From NCBI GenBank assembly GCA_945883615.1, contig CAMCYB010000046.1, positions 1-13,305 of the forward strand: a stretch of DNA of 13,305 nucleotides, written 5' to 3'. Made by a program: the position numbers and the translations under genes. The first letter of the stretch is position 1. The number at the start of each line of letters is the position of its first letter. The notes under the pieces are model-generated. The model had not been told where the DNA came from. It did not search any database and worked only from the letters and a program-made list of their open reading frames with translations. This stretch comes from Bordetella parapertussis (lineage in GTDB: Bacteria; Pseudomonadota; Gammaproteobacteria; Burkholderiales; Burkholderiaceae_B). Below, piece by piece: positions 7,549-13,305 of the stretch.

Positions 7549-8823
7549 TCACATCGCCTGCCTGATCGCTTGGGCGAGGTCTGCCACGGCACTGGCGTAA
7601 AAGTAGCTGCGGTTGTATTGCGTCAAAACAAAAAAGTTAGGGGTGCCTACGCGGTAAACCACCGTATTTTTATTGGGCAATGGTAAGTCAATAACACCTA
7701 ATAAATGATTTGACCAAGCTTCGTTATCAGTTGCTTGTTGTGCTTCATTTTTAGATAGGGTCAAGTTTCTGGGCAACGAATCTAAACCTTCAGCTGCTAA
7801 CATTGAGGTGGTTTGACGTTGCGAACCGGCCGCTTCAAGCTCAGACCACTTTAAGTTGGGTGTTAAGCCCCCGTCAACCCATTTGGCCGCATTAGATGGC
7901 GCGGTAATGGGGGCAAAAACAGTTAAACCTTTGATCCAGCCGTGTTGAACTAAAAAATTTCCCACTGACAAAATTGCGTCATTAAAGTTGTTCGATAAAT
8001 CTATGCGCTGTTGTGCTTCGGCTGAAACGGCGTAGCGCAAAATACTTCCTGGCATAAATTGCGGAATACCGATTGCACCAGCGAACGAACCGAGTTGGGT
8101 GCTGGCATCAATTTTGCCTGCCACATCAAGCTCAATTAAATCGGCAAGCTGATCTTGAAATAGTTTGACTCGATCAGGTCGAATGGGGGGTGGGTAATGA
8201 AACGCTAAGGTACTCAAAGCATCAAGCACTTTAAAGTCGCCCATGCTGCGACCATAAAGCGTTTCAATGCCAATGATGGCAGCAATGATCTCAGTCGGTA
8301 CCCCGTATAAGCGCTCTGTTTTTTGAAGTATTTGAGCATGCGCTTTCATAAAAGCCACGCCGCCTCGAATACGAATGGGTTCAACAAAACGTTGTCGGTA
8401 AACTTGCCAATTACGAATTGCTTTTGCTTGGTCGGGTGGGGGGGGCGTCATGAGTCGAGCAACGGTGCTTTGGTAACGCGCTTGACCCAATATTAATTGC
8501 ACTTTAGCTAAGGGAATACCCCTGTCGTGTGCAGTTTGCTTCGCAAAATCAGCAACAGGTGAATTCTGCCAAGTTGAGGGGGCAATGCTGGGCTGTGATT
8601 TGCCCTTGGCCGATGGTGGGGGGCTTGCTTTAGCCTCGTTTTTAGGCGCTTGTGCGGTGTTATGACCCGGTTTGTTTAAGCTAACTGGGGCGGGTGGTTC
8701 GTTCGTTAGAGAGTCATTTTTAGGTTGATCAACACTAGAACAGGCCGTTAAAGCCAGCAAAAACGCGACACACATCAAGCCGCGTTGAATTAAAAGTTGC
8801 GCAAAAGACAAAAATTTCGACAT
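7549..8823 (-). CDS. mltB: Membrane-bound lytic murein transglycosylase B (lipoprotein)
   Basis: A 424-residue outer-membrane lipoprotein that cleaves peptidoglycan, forming 1,6-anhydromuramic ends. The signal sequence ends in lipobox LTAC with the acylated Cys28. A proline/lysine-rich linker (about 33-84) tethers the SLT_2 catalytic domain. The catalytic Glu187 lies in IIGIETLYGR, and GAIGIPQFMPGS (249-260) is the MltB signature. FNDAILSVGNFLVQHGW and the closing FFVLTQYNRSYFYASAVADLAQAI complete the family pattern. A run of eight C residues on the coding strand (8438-8445) encodes part of a PPPP stretch. Its start codon is separated from the divergent deacetylase start by 9 bp, so its promoter must lie within the neighbouring coding region. 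No clear ribosome binding site is visible. Confidence 0.92.
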   Translation of the reverse strand: MSKFLSFAQLLIQRGLMCVAFLLALTACSSVDQPKNDSLTNEPPAPVSLNKPGHNTAQAPKNEAKASPPPSAKGKSQPSIAPSTWQNSPVADFAKQTAHDRGIPLAKVQLILGQARYQSTVARLMTPPPPDQAKAIRNWQVYRQRFVEPIRIRGGVAFMKAHAQILQKTERLYGVPTEIIAAIIGIETLYGRSMGDFKVLDALSTLAFHYPPPIRPDRVKLFQDQLADLIELDVAGKIDASTQLGSFAGAIGIPQFMPGSILRYAVSAEAQQRIDLSNNFNDAILSVGNFLVQHGWIKGLTVFAPITAPSNAAKWVDGGLTPNLKWSELEAAGSQRQTTSMLAAEGLDSLPRNLTLSKNEAQQATDNEAWSNHLLGVIDLPLPNKNTVVYRVGTPNFFVLTQYNRSYFYASAVADLAQAIRQAM

Positions 8824-8832
8824 AATAAACCC

Positions 8833-9759
8833 ATGGAGACACTATATATTACTCACCCCGCCTGCAAATTGCATGAGATGGGGCCAGGTCACCCCGAGTG
8901 CCCTGAGCGTTTAGACGCAATTGCTGATCAACTATTGTCAAGCGGTCTATTATCTTATTTAAAAGAAAATCAAGACTTTTTGCCTATAGATGCTCAGTCA
9001 TTATCGCGTGTTCACCCCGATCGGTATCAAACACAATTACAGGGTTGGTCACCCGGTTCGGGTTATCACGAAATTGATGGTGATACCGTTATGAACCCGC
9101 ACACCCTAAATGCGGCATCTTATGCAGCAGGTGCCGTGGTGTCAGCCGTTGATGCGGTGATGGCAAAAGAGGCCACGACCGCTTTTTGTGCAGTTAGGCC
9201 GCCGGGCCACCATGCCTCACGCGAACAGGCCATGGGCTTTTGTTTTTATAACAACATTGCCGTTGCCGCATTGCACGCCATTGAAAAACATGGTTTACAA
9301 CGTGTTGCAATTATTGATTTTGATGTGCACCATGGTAATGGTACAGAGGCCATCTTTGCCCAAGACTCGCGTGTATTAATGTGCAGTTTTTTTCAGTACC
9401 CGCTGTTTCCAGATTGCGGCGTTCACAACCCAGCACCCAATATGGTCAATATACCGGTGCCAGCCTACACAACAGGCCATGTCGTGCGTCAACTGGTGAC
9501 AGAGCATTGGTTGCCCAGACTAGCGGAACATCAACCAGAATTGGTATTAATATCAGCTGGTTTTGATGCGCATCGCGAAGATGACTCGGCTCAAATGGGT
9601 TTGGTCGAGGCTGACTATGCTTGGTTAACCGAGCAAATTGTTGCCGTGGCAGATCAATTCGCTCAAGGGCGGGTAGTCAGTTCCTTAGAGGGTGGCTATA
9701 ACCTGTCTGCCTTAGGTCGTAGTGTGGTCTCACATATTAAGGCGTTGTCTAAGCTGTAA
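8833..9759 (+). CDS. Histone deacetylase-family zinc amidohydrolase
   Basis: A 308-residue enzyme of the arginase/deacetylase superfamily. The N-terminal HPECPERL is the family opener. The charge-relay pair His126-His127 lies in RPPGHHA. Zinc ligands are Asp164 and His166 in DFDVHHGNGT and Asp245 in SAGFDAHRED. The catalytic Tyr is in LEGGYN near the C-terminus. The set is complete, so activity is expected. Bacterial relatives include HDAH of Alcaligenes/Bordetella, acetylpolyamine amidohydrolases and AcuC; the native substrate cannot be told from sequence. The ATG at 8833 gives the usual start (METLYITHPAC). An ATG at 8797 would extend it by 12 basic residues and overlap mltB. etfB follows after 38 bp and could be co-transcribed. 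Confidence 0.9.
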   Translation: METLYITHPACKLHEMGPGHPECPERLDAIADQLLSSGLLSYLKENQDFLPIDAQSLSRVHPDRYQTQLQGWSPGSGYHEIDGDTVMNPHTLNAASYAAGAVVSAVDAVMAKEATTAFCAVRPPGHHASREQAMGFCFYNNIAVAALHAIEKHGLQRVAIIDFDVHHGNGTEAIFAQDSRVLMCSFFQYPLFPDCGVHNPAPNMVNIPVPAYTTGHVVRQLVTEHWLPRLAEHQPELVLISAGFDAHREDDSAQMGLVEADYAWLTEQIVAVADQFAQGRVVSSLEGGYNLSALGRSVVSHIKALSKL

Positions 9760-9797
9760 ACTAGTGTATTCATTTAAATTGTTACACGGAGAAAGCA

Positions 9798-10547
9798 ATG
9801 AAGGTGTTGGTACCAGTTAAACGCGTTGTCGACTATAACGTTAAGGTGCGTGTGAAATCAGACCAGTCTGGCGTTGACATTGCCAACGTCAAAATGTCAA
9901 TGAATCCGTTTGATGAAATTGCCATAGAAGAGGCCACACGCCTAAAAGAAAAAGGTACAGTCACCGAATTAATCGCCATATCGTGCGGCCCCGTTGCATG
10001 CCAAGAAACTTTGCGCACCGCTATGGCAATTGGCGCTGACCGTAGTATTTTGGTTCAAACAGATGTTGAGTTGCAGCCTTTGGCTGTTGCAAAAATTCTT
10101 AAATCAATCGCTATTAACGAAGCGCCCGATTTAATTATTTTAGGTAAGCAAGCGATTGATGATGATGCCAATCAAACCGGTCAAATGTTAGCCGCCTTAT
10201 TGGGTTGGCCGCAGGCAACCTTTGCCAGCAAAGTTGAGGTGGCCGACGGTTTTGCAACCGTTGTGCGTGAAGTTGATGGTGGTCTTGAAACCATTAAAAT
10301 CAAATTGCCTGCCATCATTACAACTGATTTACGCTTAAATGAACCGCGTTACGTGACCTTGCCAAACATTATGAAGGCCAAGAAAAAGCAACTTGACATC
10401 GTGACACCAGAGTCGCTTGGTGTAGACCCTGCGCCGCGATTGTCTACCCTTAAAGTTACTGACCCCCCCGCACGCTCTGCAGGCATCAAAGTGTCTGATG
10501 TGGCCGCGCTGATCGATAAACTTAAAAACGAAGCAAAGGTGGTTTAA
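9798..10547 (+). CDS. etfB: Electron transfer flavoprotein beta subunit
   Basis: A 249-residue protein, exactly the family length. Together with EtfA it forms the soluble FAD/AMP heterodimer that takes electrons from acyl-CoA and other dehydrogenases to ETF:quinone oxidoreductase. Visible features are [19 protein letters not shown], the AMP-binding region around [23 protein letters not shown], and the ETF-beta signature from [17 protein letters not shown] through [21 protein letters not shown] good ribosome binding site (GGAG at 9788-9791) is 6 bp upstream of the ATG. etfA begins 2 bp after the stop. No acyl-CoA dehydrogenase gene is adjacent. Confidence 0.96.
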   Translation: MKVLVPVKRVVDYNVKVRVKSDQSGVDIANVKMSMNPFDEIAIEEATRLKEKGTVTELIAISCGPVACQETLRTAMAIGADRSILVQTDVELQPLAVAKILKSIAINEAPDLIILGKQAIDDDANQTGQMLAALLGWPQATFASKVEVADGFATVVREVDGGLETIKIKLPAIITTDLRLNEPRYVTLPNIMKAKKKQLDIVTPESLGVDPAPRLSTLKVTDPPARSAGIKVSDVAALIDKLKNEAKVV

Positions 10548-10549
10548 AA

Positions 10550-11485
10550 ATGTCTGTATTAGTCATAGCTGAACACGATAACGCACAGGTTAAAAGTGCA
10601 ACCTTAAATGCTATTGCGGCAGCGGTCAAAATTAACCCAGAAGTGCATGTGTTAGTGGCTGGGTCAGGCGCTGGCCTAGCAGGTGTGGCGGCACAAATCG
10701 CTGCTTTTGAGGGCGTCAAGAAAGTTTTACTGGCTGATTCGCCCGCACTCATAGACGGTTTAGCTGAAAACTTATCGCAACAGGTGCTTGATGTGGCTGC
10801 AGGCCACAGCCATATTTTGTTTCCTTCAACGGCGTCGGGTAAAAACGTGGCACCACGGGTTGCGGCAACCCTCGATGTGGCCCAAATTTCCGACATCATC
10901 TCAGTAGAAGACTCTGATACTTTTCGGCGCCCTATTTATGCCGGTAACGCCATTGCAACTGTGAAATCGTCTGACGCCGTCAAGGTTATTACGGTTCGTA
11001 CCACTGCATTTGATGCCCTTTCAAATCAGGGTGGTCTTGGCATTGTAGAAACGGTTGCCCCCGTCTTAGCAAGTGACTTGTCAAGCTTTGTCAGTCGTGA
11101 ACTCGCAACCAGCGATCGTCCAGAGCTCGCCGGTGCACGCATGGTGGTGTCAGGTGGGCGAGGCATGGGCAGCGCTGAAAACTTCAAAGTATTAAACCCC
11201 TTGGCCGACAAACTCGGTGCCGCCTTAGGTGCGTCGCGCGCTGCGGTTGACGCAGGTTATGCGCCAAATGACTGGCAAGTTGGGCAAACGGGCAAAATTG
11301 TGGCCCCACAGCTTTACGTAGCGGTGGGCATTTCTGGTGCCATTCAACATTTGGCCGGCATGAAAGATTCAAAAGTTATTGTTGCCGTCAATAAAGATGC
11401 CGAAGCCCCCATTTTTGGGGTTGCTGATTACGGTTTAGTGGCCGATTTGTTCGAAGCCGTACCTGAAATAACAAAACAATTGTAA
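10550..11485 (+). CDS. etfA: Electron transfer flavoprotein alpha subunit
   Basis: A 311-residue protein of normal length and the FAD-carrying partner of EtfB. The N-terminal Rossmann-like domain is followed by the C-terminal FAD-binding domain starting near [18 protein letters not shown]. The ETF-alpha signature is present as [20 protein letters not shown] followed by KVIVAVNKD. An AAAGGTGG ribosome binding site overlaps the end of etfB, so the subunits are translationally coupled. The stop at 11483-11485 is followed at once by a LexA box for the next gene. In many Burkholderiales an acyl-CoA dehydrogenase gene follows etfA; here it does not. Confidence 0.96.
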   Translation: MSVLVIAEHDNAQVKSATLNAIAAAVKINPEVHVLVAGSGAGLAGVAAQIAAFEGVKKVLLADSPALIDGLAENLSQQVLDVAAGHSHILFPSTASGKNVAPRVAATLDVAQISDIISVEDSDTFRRPIYAGNAIATVKSSDAVKVITVRTTAFDALSNQGGLGIVETVAPVLASDLSSFVSRELATSDRPELAGARMVVSGGRGMGSAENFKVLNPLADKLGAALGASRAAVDAGYAPNDWQVGQTGKIVAPQLYVAVGISGAIQHLAGMKDSKVIVAVNKDAEAPIFGVADYGLVADLFEAVPEITKQL

Positions 11486-11501
11486 CTGTACTTGCATACA
11501 G
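11486..11501 (+). promoter_or_regulatory. LexA (SOS) box 1
   Basis: CTGTACTTGCATACAG is a perfect CTGT-N8-ACAG LexA operator of the type used in beta- and gammaproteobacteria. It starts at the first base after the etfA stop codon and lies about 55-70 bp upstream of the small membrane-protein gene. Confidence 0.85.
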
Positions 11502-11520
11502 TACTGTTTTTATGTACAGT
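11492..11520 (+). promoter_or_regulatory. Predicted LexA-controlled promoter
   Basis: TTGCAT (11492-11497) and TACAGT (11515-11520) are spaced by 17 bp and overlap both perfect LexA boxes, so bound LexA would block RNA polymerase. Each hexamer matches about four consensus bases. The predicted transcript would start near 11527, leaving a leader of about 28 bases before the ATG at 11555. Confidence 0.45.
11504..11519 (+). promoter_or_regulatory. LexA (SOS) box 2
   Basis: CTGTTTTTATGTACAG is a second perfect CTGT-N8-ACAG site, two bases after box 1 (18 bp start to start). Paired sites with helical spacing of this kind are typical of tightly repressed, strongly induced SOS genes. Confidence 0.85.
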
Positions 11521-11522
11521 AG

Positions 11523-11538
11523 TCGTACATATCAACAG
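11523..11538 (+). promoter_or_regulatory. Degenerate third LexA-like site
   Basis: TCGTACATATCAACAG keeps the ACAG half-site and matches 11 of 16 positions of CTGTATATATATACAG. It starts 19 bp after box 2, continuing the spacing of the two perfect boxes. It is possibly a cooperative low-affinity site. Confidence 0.4.
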
Positions 11539-11554
11539 TACTGGGGTAATTATC

Positions 11555-11830
11555 ATGCAAGCATCACGTTCAACCCGTTTCGCGCCTTTCTCTTTTGTGG
11601 CAAGCAGTGCTTCAAATCATGCGCCTCAAAATACATCACGAACTGTTCTACAAACCGCTTCACGAACCCCATCACAAACAGTTTTACGGACCGCATCACA
11701 AACCGCTTCACTATCCGCCTCACGAAATGCTCTTAGTCAACCTACCATTGCGGGCGACGTATGTGCTGTTGTTGTTTGGGCAGCCATGGTGCCCGGTTTC
11801 ATGTGGCTTGGCACGGTGATGGGTTTGTAA
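11555..11830 (+). CDS. Unrecognised small SOS-controlled membrane protein with tetrapeptide repeats
   Basis: A 91-residue protein of a family I do not recognise. Residues 1-25 are polar and basic. Residues 26-57 are eight tetrapeptides of the pattern [TNS]-[AVTP]-[SL]-[RQ] (for example TASR, TPSQ, TASQ), with Arg and Gln alternating in the fourth place. Residues 69-91 form one very hydrophobic C-terminal segment (VCAVVVWAAMVPGFMWLG and beyond), preceded by Asp68. The positive charge ahead of the helix suggests N-in topology with the C-terminus in or across the inner membrane. The start at 11555 has GGGGT 7-8 bp upstream and follows two LexA boxes. LexA-regulated small membrane proteins elsewhere include SidA (division inhibitor) and TisB (toxin); a similar role is inference from regulation and architecture. 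Other open frames through the same DNA lack a good ribosome binding site. Confidence 0.7.
   Translation: MQASRSTRFAPFSFVASSASNHAPQNTSRTVLQTASRTPSQTVLRTASQTASLSASRNALSQPTIAGDVCAVVVWAAMVPGFMWLGTVMGL
11631..11726 (+). repeat. Eight degenerate 12-bp tandem repeats in the SOS-controlled gene
   Basis: Consecutive 12-bp units start at 11631, 11643, 11655, 11667, 11679, 11691, 11703 and 11715, with consensus CCGC[TA]TCAC[GA]AA. Best-conserved copies are at 11655, 11667, 11691, 11703 and 11715; the others match at about 8-9 of 12 positions. The four-codon unit keeps frame and encodes the tetrapeptide array at residues 26-57. Confidence 0.75.
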
Positions 11831-11924
11831 CCACAAACTTAAGCTTAAAATTGTGTAAAATAGTTGGTTAGTCAATATATCCTCTGCCCGGCGGCGGGTA
11901 CCAAATTGTTTGGTGCTTGCAAAA

Positions 11925-11954
11925 AGACAAAGACTCACTGAAGCCTTGTATAAC
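11925..11954 (+). promoter_or_regulatory. Possible rplS promoter
   Basis: AAGACA (11925-11930) and TATAAC (11949-11954) are spaced by 18 bp. The -10 matches five of six bases and the -35 four of six. Transcription would start near 11961, about 98 bases before rplS. A second AT-rich stretch near 11851-11880, followed by a GC-rich discriminator-like run (CCCGGCGGCGGG), is an alternative promoter. Confidence 0.3.
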
Positions 11955-11960
11955 TTTTAG

Positions 11961-12058
11961 TACAAAGCACAAAAATTTTGTGTTGGTTTTTAAAAGACCT
12001 CACTTTTGAGTCTAGACGTTGCGTTGCAACAGCCGAGAGTAAGATATCGGAGCTCTAA
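11961..12058 (+). promoter_or_regulatory. Hairpin-rich 5' leader of rplS
   Basis: The stretch before rplS has three successive inverted repeats: CACAAAAATTTTGTG (11968-11982); GACCTCA-CTTT-TGAGTC (about 11996-12012, one bulged C); and GTTGC-GTT-GCAAC (12018-12030). A fourth, ACCAAA-TTG-TTTGGT, lies upstream at 11900-11914. A GGAG ribosome binding site follows at 12049-12052. Ribosomal protein genes often carry such leaders for feedback control; no known leader family is recognised here. Confidence 0.4.
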
Positions 12059-12448
12059 ATGAACTTAATCGCTATTCTTGAGCAAGAAGAAATTGCTCGT
12101 TTAACCGAAGGTAAAACGATTCCTGAGTTTGGCCCAGGTGACACAGTTGTCGTGAATGTCAACGTGGTTGAAGGTGCACGTAAACGTGTACAGGCTTACG
12201 AAGGTGTTGTTATTTCTCGTCGTAGCCGCGGTCTTAATTCAAACTTCATCGTTCGTAAAATTTCTTCAGGTGAAGCAGTTGAGCGTACATTTCAGCTGTA
12301 CTCAACTCAAATTGCCTCTATCGAAGTGAAACGTCGCGGTGATGTTCGTCGTGCCAAGCTTTATTATCTTCGTAATCGTTCAGGTAAGTCTGCACGTATT
12401 AAAGAAAAGCTTGTTCGCCGCGTTACCACGACAGTGGCTTCAACATAA
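12059..12448 (+). CDS. rplS: 50S ribosomal protein L19
   Basis: A 129-residue ribosomal protein located at the 30S-50S interface (bridge B8 region). The sequence is unmistakable: [31 protein letters not shown], then [25 protein letters not shown] and [14 protein letters not shown]. It is slightly longer than E. coli L19 (115 residues), as is common in betaproteobacteria, through a basic C-terminal tail. In most proteobacteria rplS is the last gene of rpsP-rimM-trmD-rplS. Here the upstream neighbour is the SOS-controlled gene, so rplS must have its own promoter. A strong terminator follows at 12535-12558. Confidence 0.97.
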   Translation: MNLIAILEQEEIARLTEGKTIPEFGPGDTVVVNVNVVEGARKRVQAYEGVVISRRSRGLNSNFIVRKISSGEAVERTFQLYSTQIASIEVKRRGDVRRAKLYYLRNRSGKSARIKEKLVRRVTTTVAST

Positions 12449-12469
12449 ATATGATGGCTACTTGGCGTG

Positions 12470-12510
12470 CGTAAGGTATTGACAACTTACGTAACAACGT
12501 AAGGTATGGT
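12470..12510 (+). promoter_or_regulatory. Consensus -35 within a repeat and palindrome after rplS
   Basis: CGTAAGGTAT is directly repeated at 12470-12479 and 12498-12507. Between them are a perfect TTGACA (12479-12484) and the palindrome CTTACGT-AACA-ACGTAAG (12486-12503). Possible -10 elements are poorly placed (TATGGT at 12505-12510, 20-bp spacing). It could be a promoter for the Nudix gene or a short transcript, or part of the rplS mRNA 3' end. Confidence 0.3.
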
Positions 12511-12534
12511 ATTTTTACTTAAGTCAGTTTAAGA

Positions 12535-12566
12535 AAAACCCTGCAAAGTCAGGGTTTTCTTTTCTT
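12535..12566 (+). terminator. Rho-independent terminator after rplS
   Basis: AAAACCCTG (12535-12543), a six-base loop CAAAGT and CAGGGTTTT (12550-12558) form a perfect 9-bp stem, followed by CTTTTCTT. It lies 86 bp after the rplS stop and 14 bp before the Nudix start. An A-run on the 5' side could also let it act on the opposite strand. Confidence 0.85.
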
Positions 12567-12579
12567 AGCGTTTTTCGCC

Positions 12580-13161
12580 ATGACCCAGTCATCAGACAAT
12601 CAATCATTACGAAGAAACCAAAAAATACCCAGTTTTGAGCCACAAGCTCAACCGTGGGTTGTCGGTTCTGCACATATGGGGCAGGTGCCTGCAACATCGC
12701 TTGATGCCAGTTTTTTGCGCTCAACTTTTAGCCGCCCTTGGCAAACTGAACTTGATTTACCTCTTGAGACGCGTTTACGTTTTGAAGGGCAGGCAAATCA
12801 TTGGGTTCAAGCAGCCGTATTGGTGCCATTTGTTTTGCGCGAAACAGGCATCACGGTGATGTTAACAAAGCGAACAGCGCACCTATATGATCATGCGGGG
12901 CAGGTTAGTTTTCCGGGGGGGCGCATTGAAACTTTCGATGCCAACCCACACGCAACCGCCATACGTGAAACGGTCGAAGAAACCGGCTTACCCGCTCATC
13001 ATATTGATATTGTGGGTCAGTTGCCTTTTTATCGAACGGGCACAGGTTTTAACATTACCCCAGTTGCAGCCTTAATAAAACCCGGTTTTATACTTCAACC
13101 CGATGCGTTTGAGGTTGCAGAGGTGTTTGAAGTACCCCTAGACTTCTTAACTGACCCGTAA
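12580..13161 (+). pseudogene. CoA pyrophosphatase (Nudix, NudL-like), truncated by an insertion sequence
   Basis: The remaining 193 residues cover the N-terminal extension and most of the Nudix fold. VMLTKRTAHLYDHAGQVSFPGG is the CoA-pyrophosphatase motif. The Nudix box GGRIETFDANPHATAIRETVEETGL has Asp at the first acidic position, as in NudL-type enzymes. Such enzymes split CoA into phosphopantetheine and 3',5'-ADP. The frame ends at PLDFLTDP, where family members continue for a further few dozen residues (usually DP..H.RR onward to a final helix). The stop TAA at 13159-13161 comes from the IS66-like element starting at 13158. The product is probably inactive or unstable. The start at 12580 has no good ribosome binding site. 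Confidence 0.82.
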
Positions 13162-13199
13162 GCGTCTAGGGAACACATATTGTCCCTGAGCGGTTTTTA

Positions 13200-13244
13200 A
13201 GTGAACATATCTCCACTTAAAAAATAGGTGGAGATATGTTCACT
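13200..13244 (+). promoter_or_regulatory. 17-bp inverted repeat hiding the first IS start codon
   Basis: AGTGAACATATCTCCAC (13200-13216) and GTGGAGATATGTTCACT (13228-13244) are perfect inverted repeats with an 11-base spacer. In RNA, three more pairs can close the stem to 20 bp with an AAAAA loop. The 3' arm contains the AGGTGGAG ribosome binding site (13226-13233) and the ATG at 13236. Transcripts read in from outside would fold and block translation, as known for IS10 and IS50. Confidence 0.75.
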
Positions 13245-13305
13245 AATGACCCTTCAAGTTCACCCCCCGTGCTGACAAGGCAACAGCACAGCCGAGAATT
13301 CAAAT
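13236..13305 (+). CDS. IS66-family TnpA-like ORF, N-terminal fragment
   Basis: The frame opens with MFTNDPSSSPPVLTRQQHSR and continues EFK to the window edge (23 codons). The HS.EFK motif shortly after a disordered N-terminus matches the start of IS66 TnpA (OrfA) proteins and the helix-turn-helix domain that follows; IS3 OrfA proteins begin with a similar [YH]S.EFK. AGGTGGAG lies a few bases upstream. Assignment rests mainly on the IS66-type GTAA end, since little protein is visible. Confidence 0.6.
   Translation, partial: MFTNDPSSSPPVLTRQQHSREFK

Larger units (their letters stand above)
13158..13305 (+). mobile_element. Left end of an IS66-like insertion sequence (partial)
   Basis: The CoA pyrophosphatase reading frame stops matching its family at 13157, where GTAAGCG begins. 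IS66-family terminal repeats start with GTAA, often GTAAGCG, and make 8-bp target duplications; the flanking octamer would be ACTGACCC (13150-13157). A small imperfect hairpin (about 13168-13188, AGGGA/TCCCT arms) lies near the end. A strong hairpin and the start of an ORF of TnpA type follow. The element continues past the window. Confidence 0.7.

Noticed and set aside
11512..11819. Two other open frames across the SOS-controlled gene (11512-11736 and 11595-11819)
   Set aside because: They are kept open by the same 12-bp repeat, which has few stops in any frame. They lack a ribosome binding site at the start and a coherent domain; the 11512 frame starts inside LexA box 2.
11831..11862. Palindrome TTAAGCTTAA flanked by CACAA/TTGTG as a terminator for the SOS gene
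   Set aside because: The central palindrome leaves no stable loop and there is no T-run after it, so it does not look like a rho-independent terminator.
1..13305. Defence island, prophage, CRISPR, tRNA or integron features
   Set aside because: Apart from the two IS ends and the SOS gene, the window is conserved housekeeping sequence. No spaced direct repeats, phage structural genes, nucleases of defence type or cloverleaf sequences were found.

Overview
The window looks like chromosomal DNA of a betaproteobacterium, probably order Burkholderiales and Alcaligenaceae-like. Base composition is moderate (just under half G+C by eye). The gene order lapA-lapB-rfaE-hldD-comEA-cysM, then mltB, a histone-deacetylase-like gene and etfB-etfA, is typical of that order. 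The kinase-only form of RfaE and the CTGT-N8-ACAG form of the LexA sites also fit. Taxonomy is inferred from gene order and protein signatures, not from a marker search.

Layout. The left edge (1-149) is the right end of an IS3-family element, with the transposase C-terminus and terminal repeat. Next come a glutathione S-transferase-like gene and a cytochrome b561 (+), facing a convergent YdcF/ElyC-type membrane protein (-). From 2533 a tightly packed + strand operon holds lapA, lapB, rfaE1 (heptose-7-phosphate kinase) and hldD (epimerase). It joins LPS assembly control to synthesis of the LPS inner-core heptose, with ATGA overlaps between consecutive genes. It is followed by a secreted ComEA-like DNA-binding protein and cysM. 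mltB lies on the - strand, head-to-head with a zinc amidohydrolase of the histone deacetylase family; their start codons are 9 bp apart. etfB-etfA, the two subunits of electron transfer flavoprotein, follow.

The most striking region is 11486-11830. Directly after the etfA stop codon lie two perfect CTGT-N8-ACAG LexA boxes 2 bp apart and a third, degenerate one. They cover a plausible promoter for a 91-residue gene. Its product has a Ser/Thr/Arg/Gln tract made of eight 12-bp (tetrapeptide) tandem repeats and a single C-terminal membrane helix. I read it as an unrecognised SOS-induced small membrane protein. By analogy with SidA, TisB and similar proteins it could be a division inhibitor or membrane-acting toxin, but this is inference.

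The right part holds rplS (ribosomal protein L19) behind a hairpin-rich leader, then a rho-independent terminator and a Nudix CoA pyrophosphatase gene. That gene is cut by an IS66-like element beginning at about 13158, whose terminal GTAA supplies the new stop codon. The first 90 bases inside the element include a perfect 17-bp inverted repeat that buries the ribosome binding site and start codon of its first ORF. Both ends of the window are therefore insertion sequences. No tRNA, rRNA or CRISPR array was seen, and no stretch over 300 bases lacks a gene.
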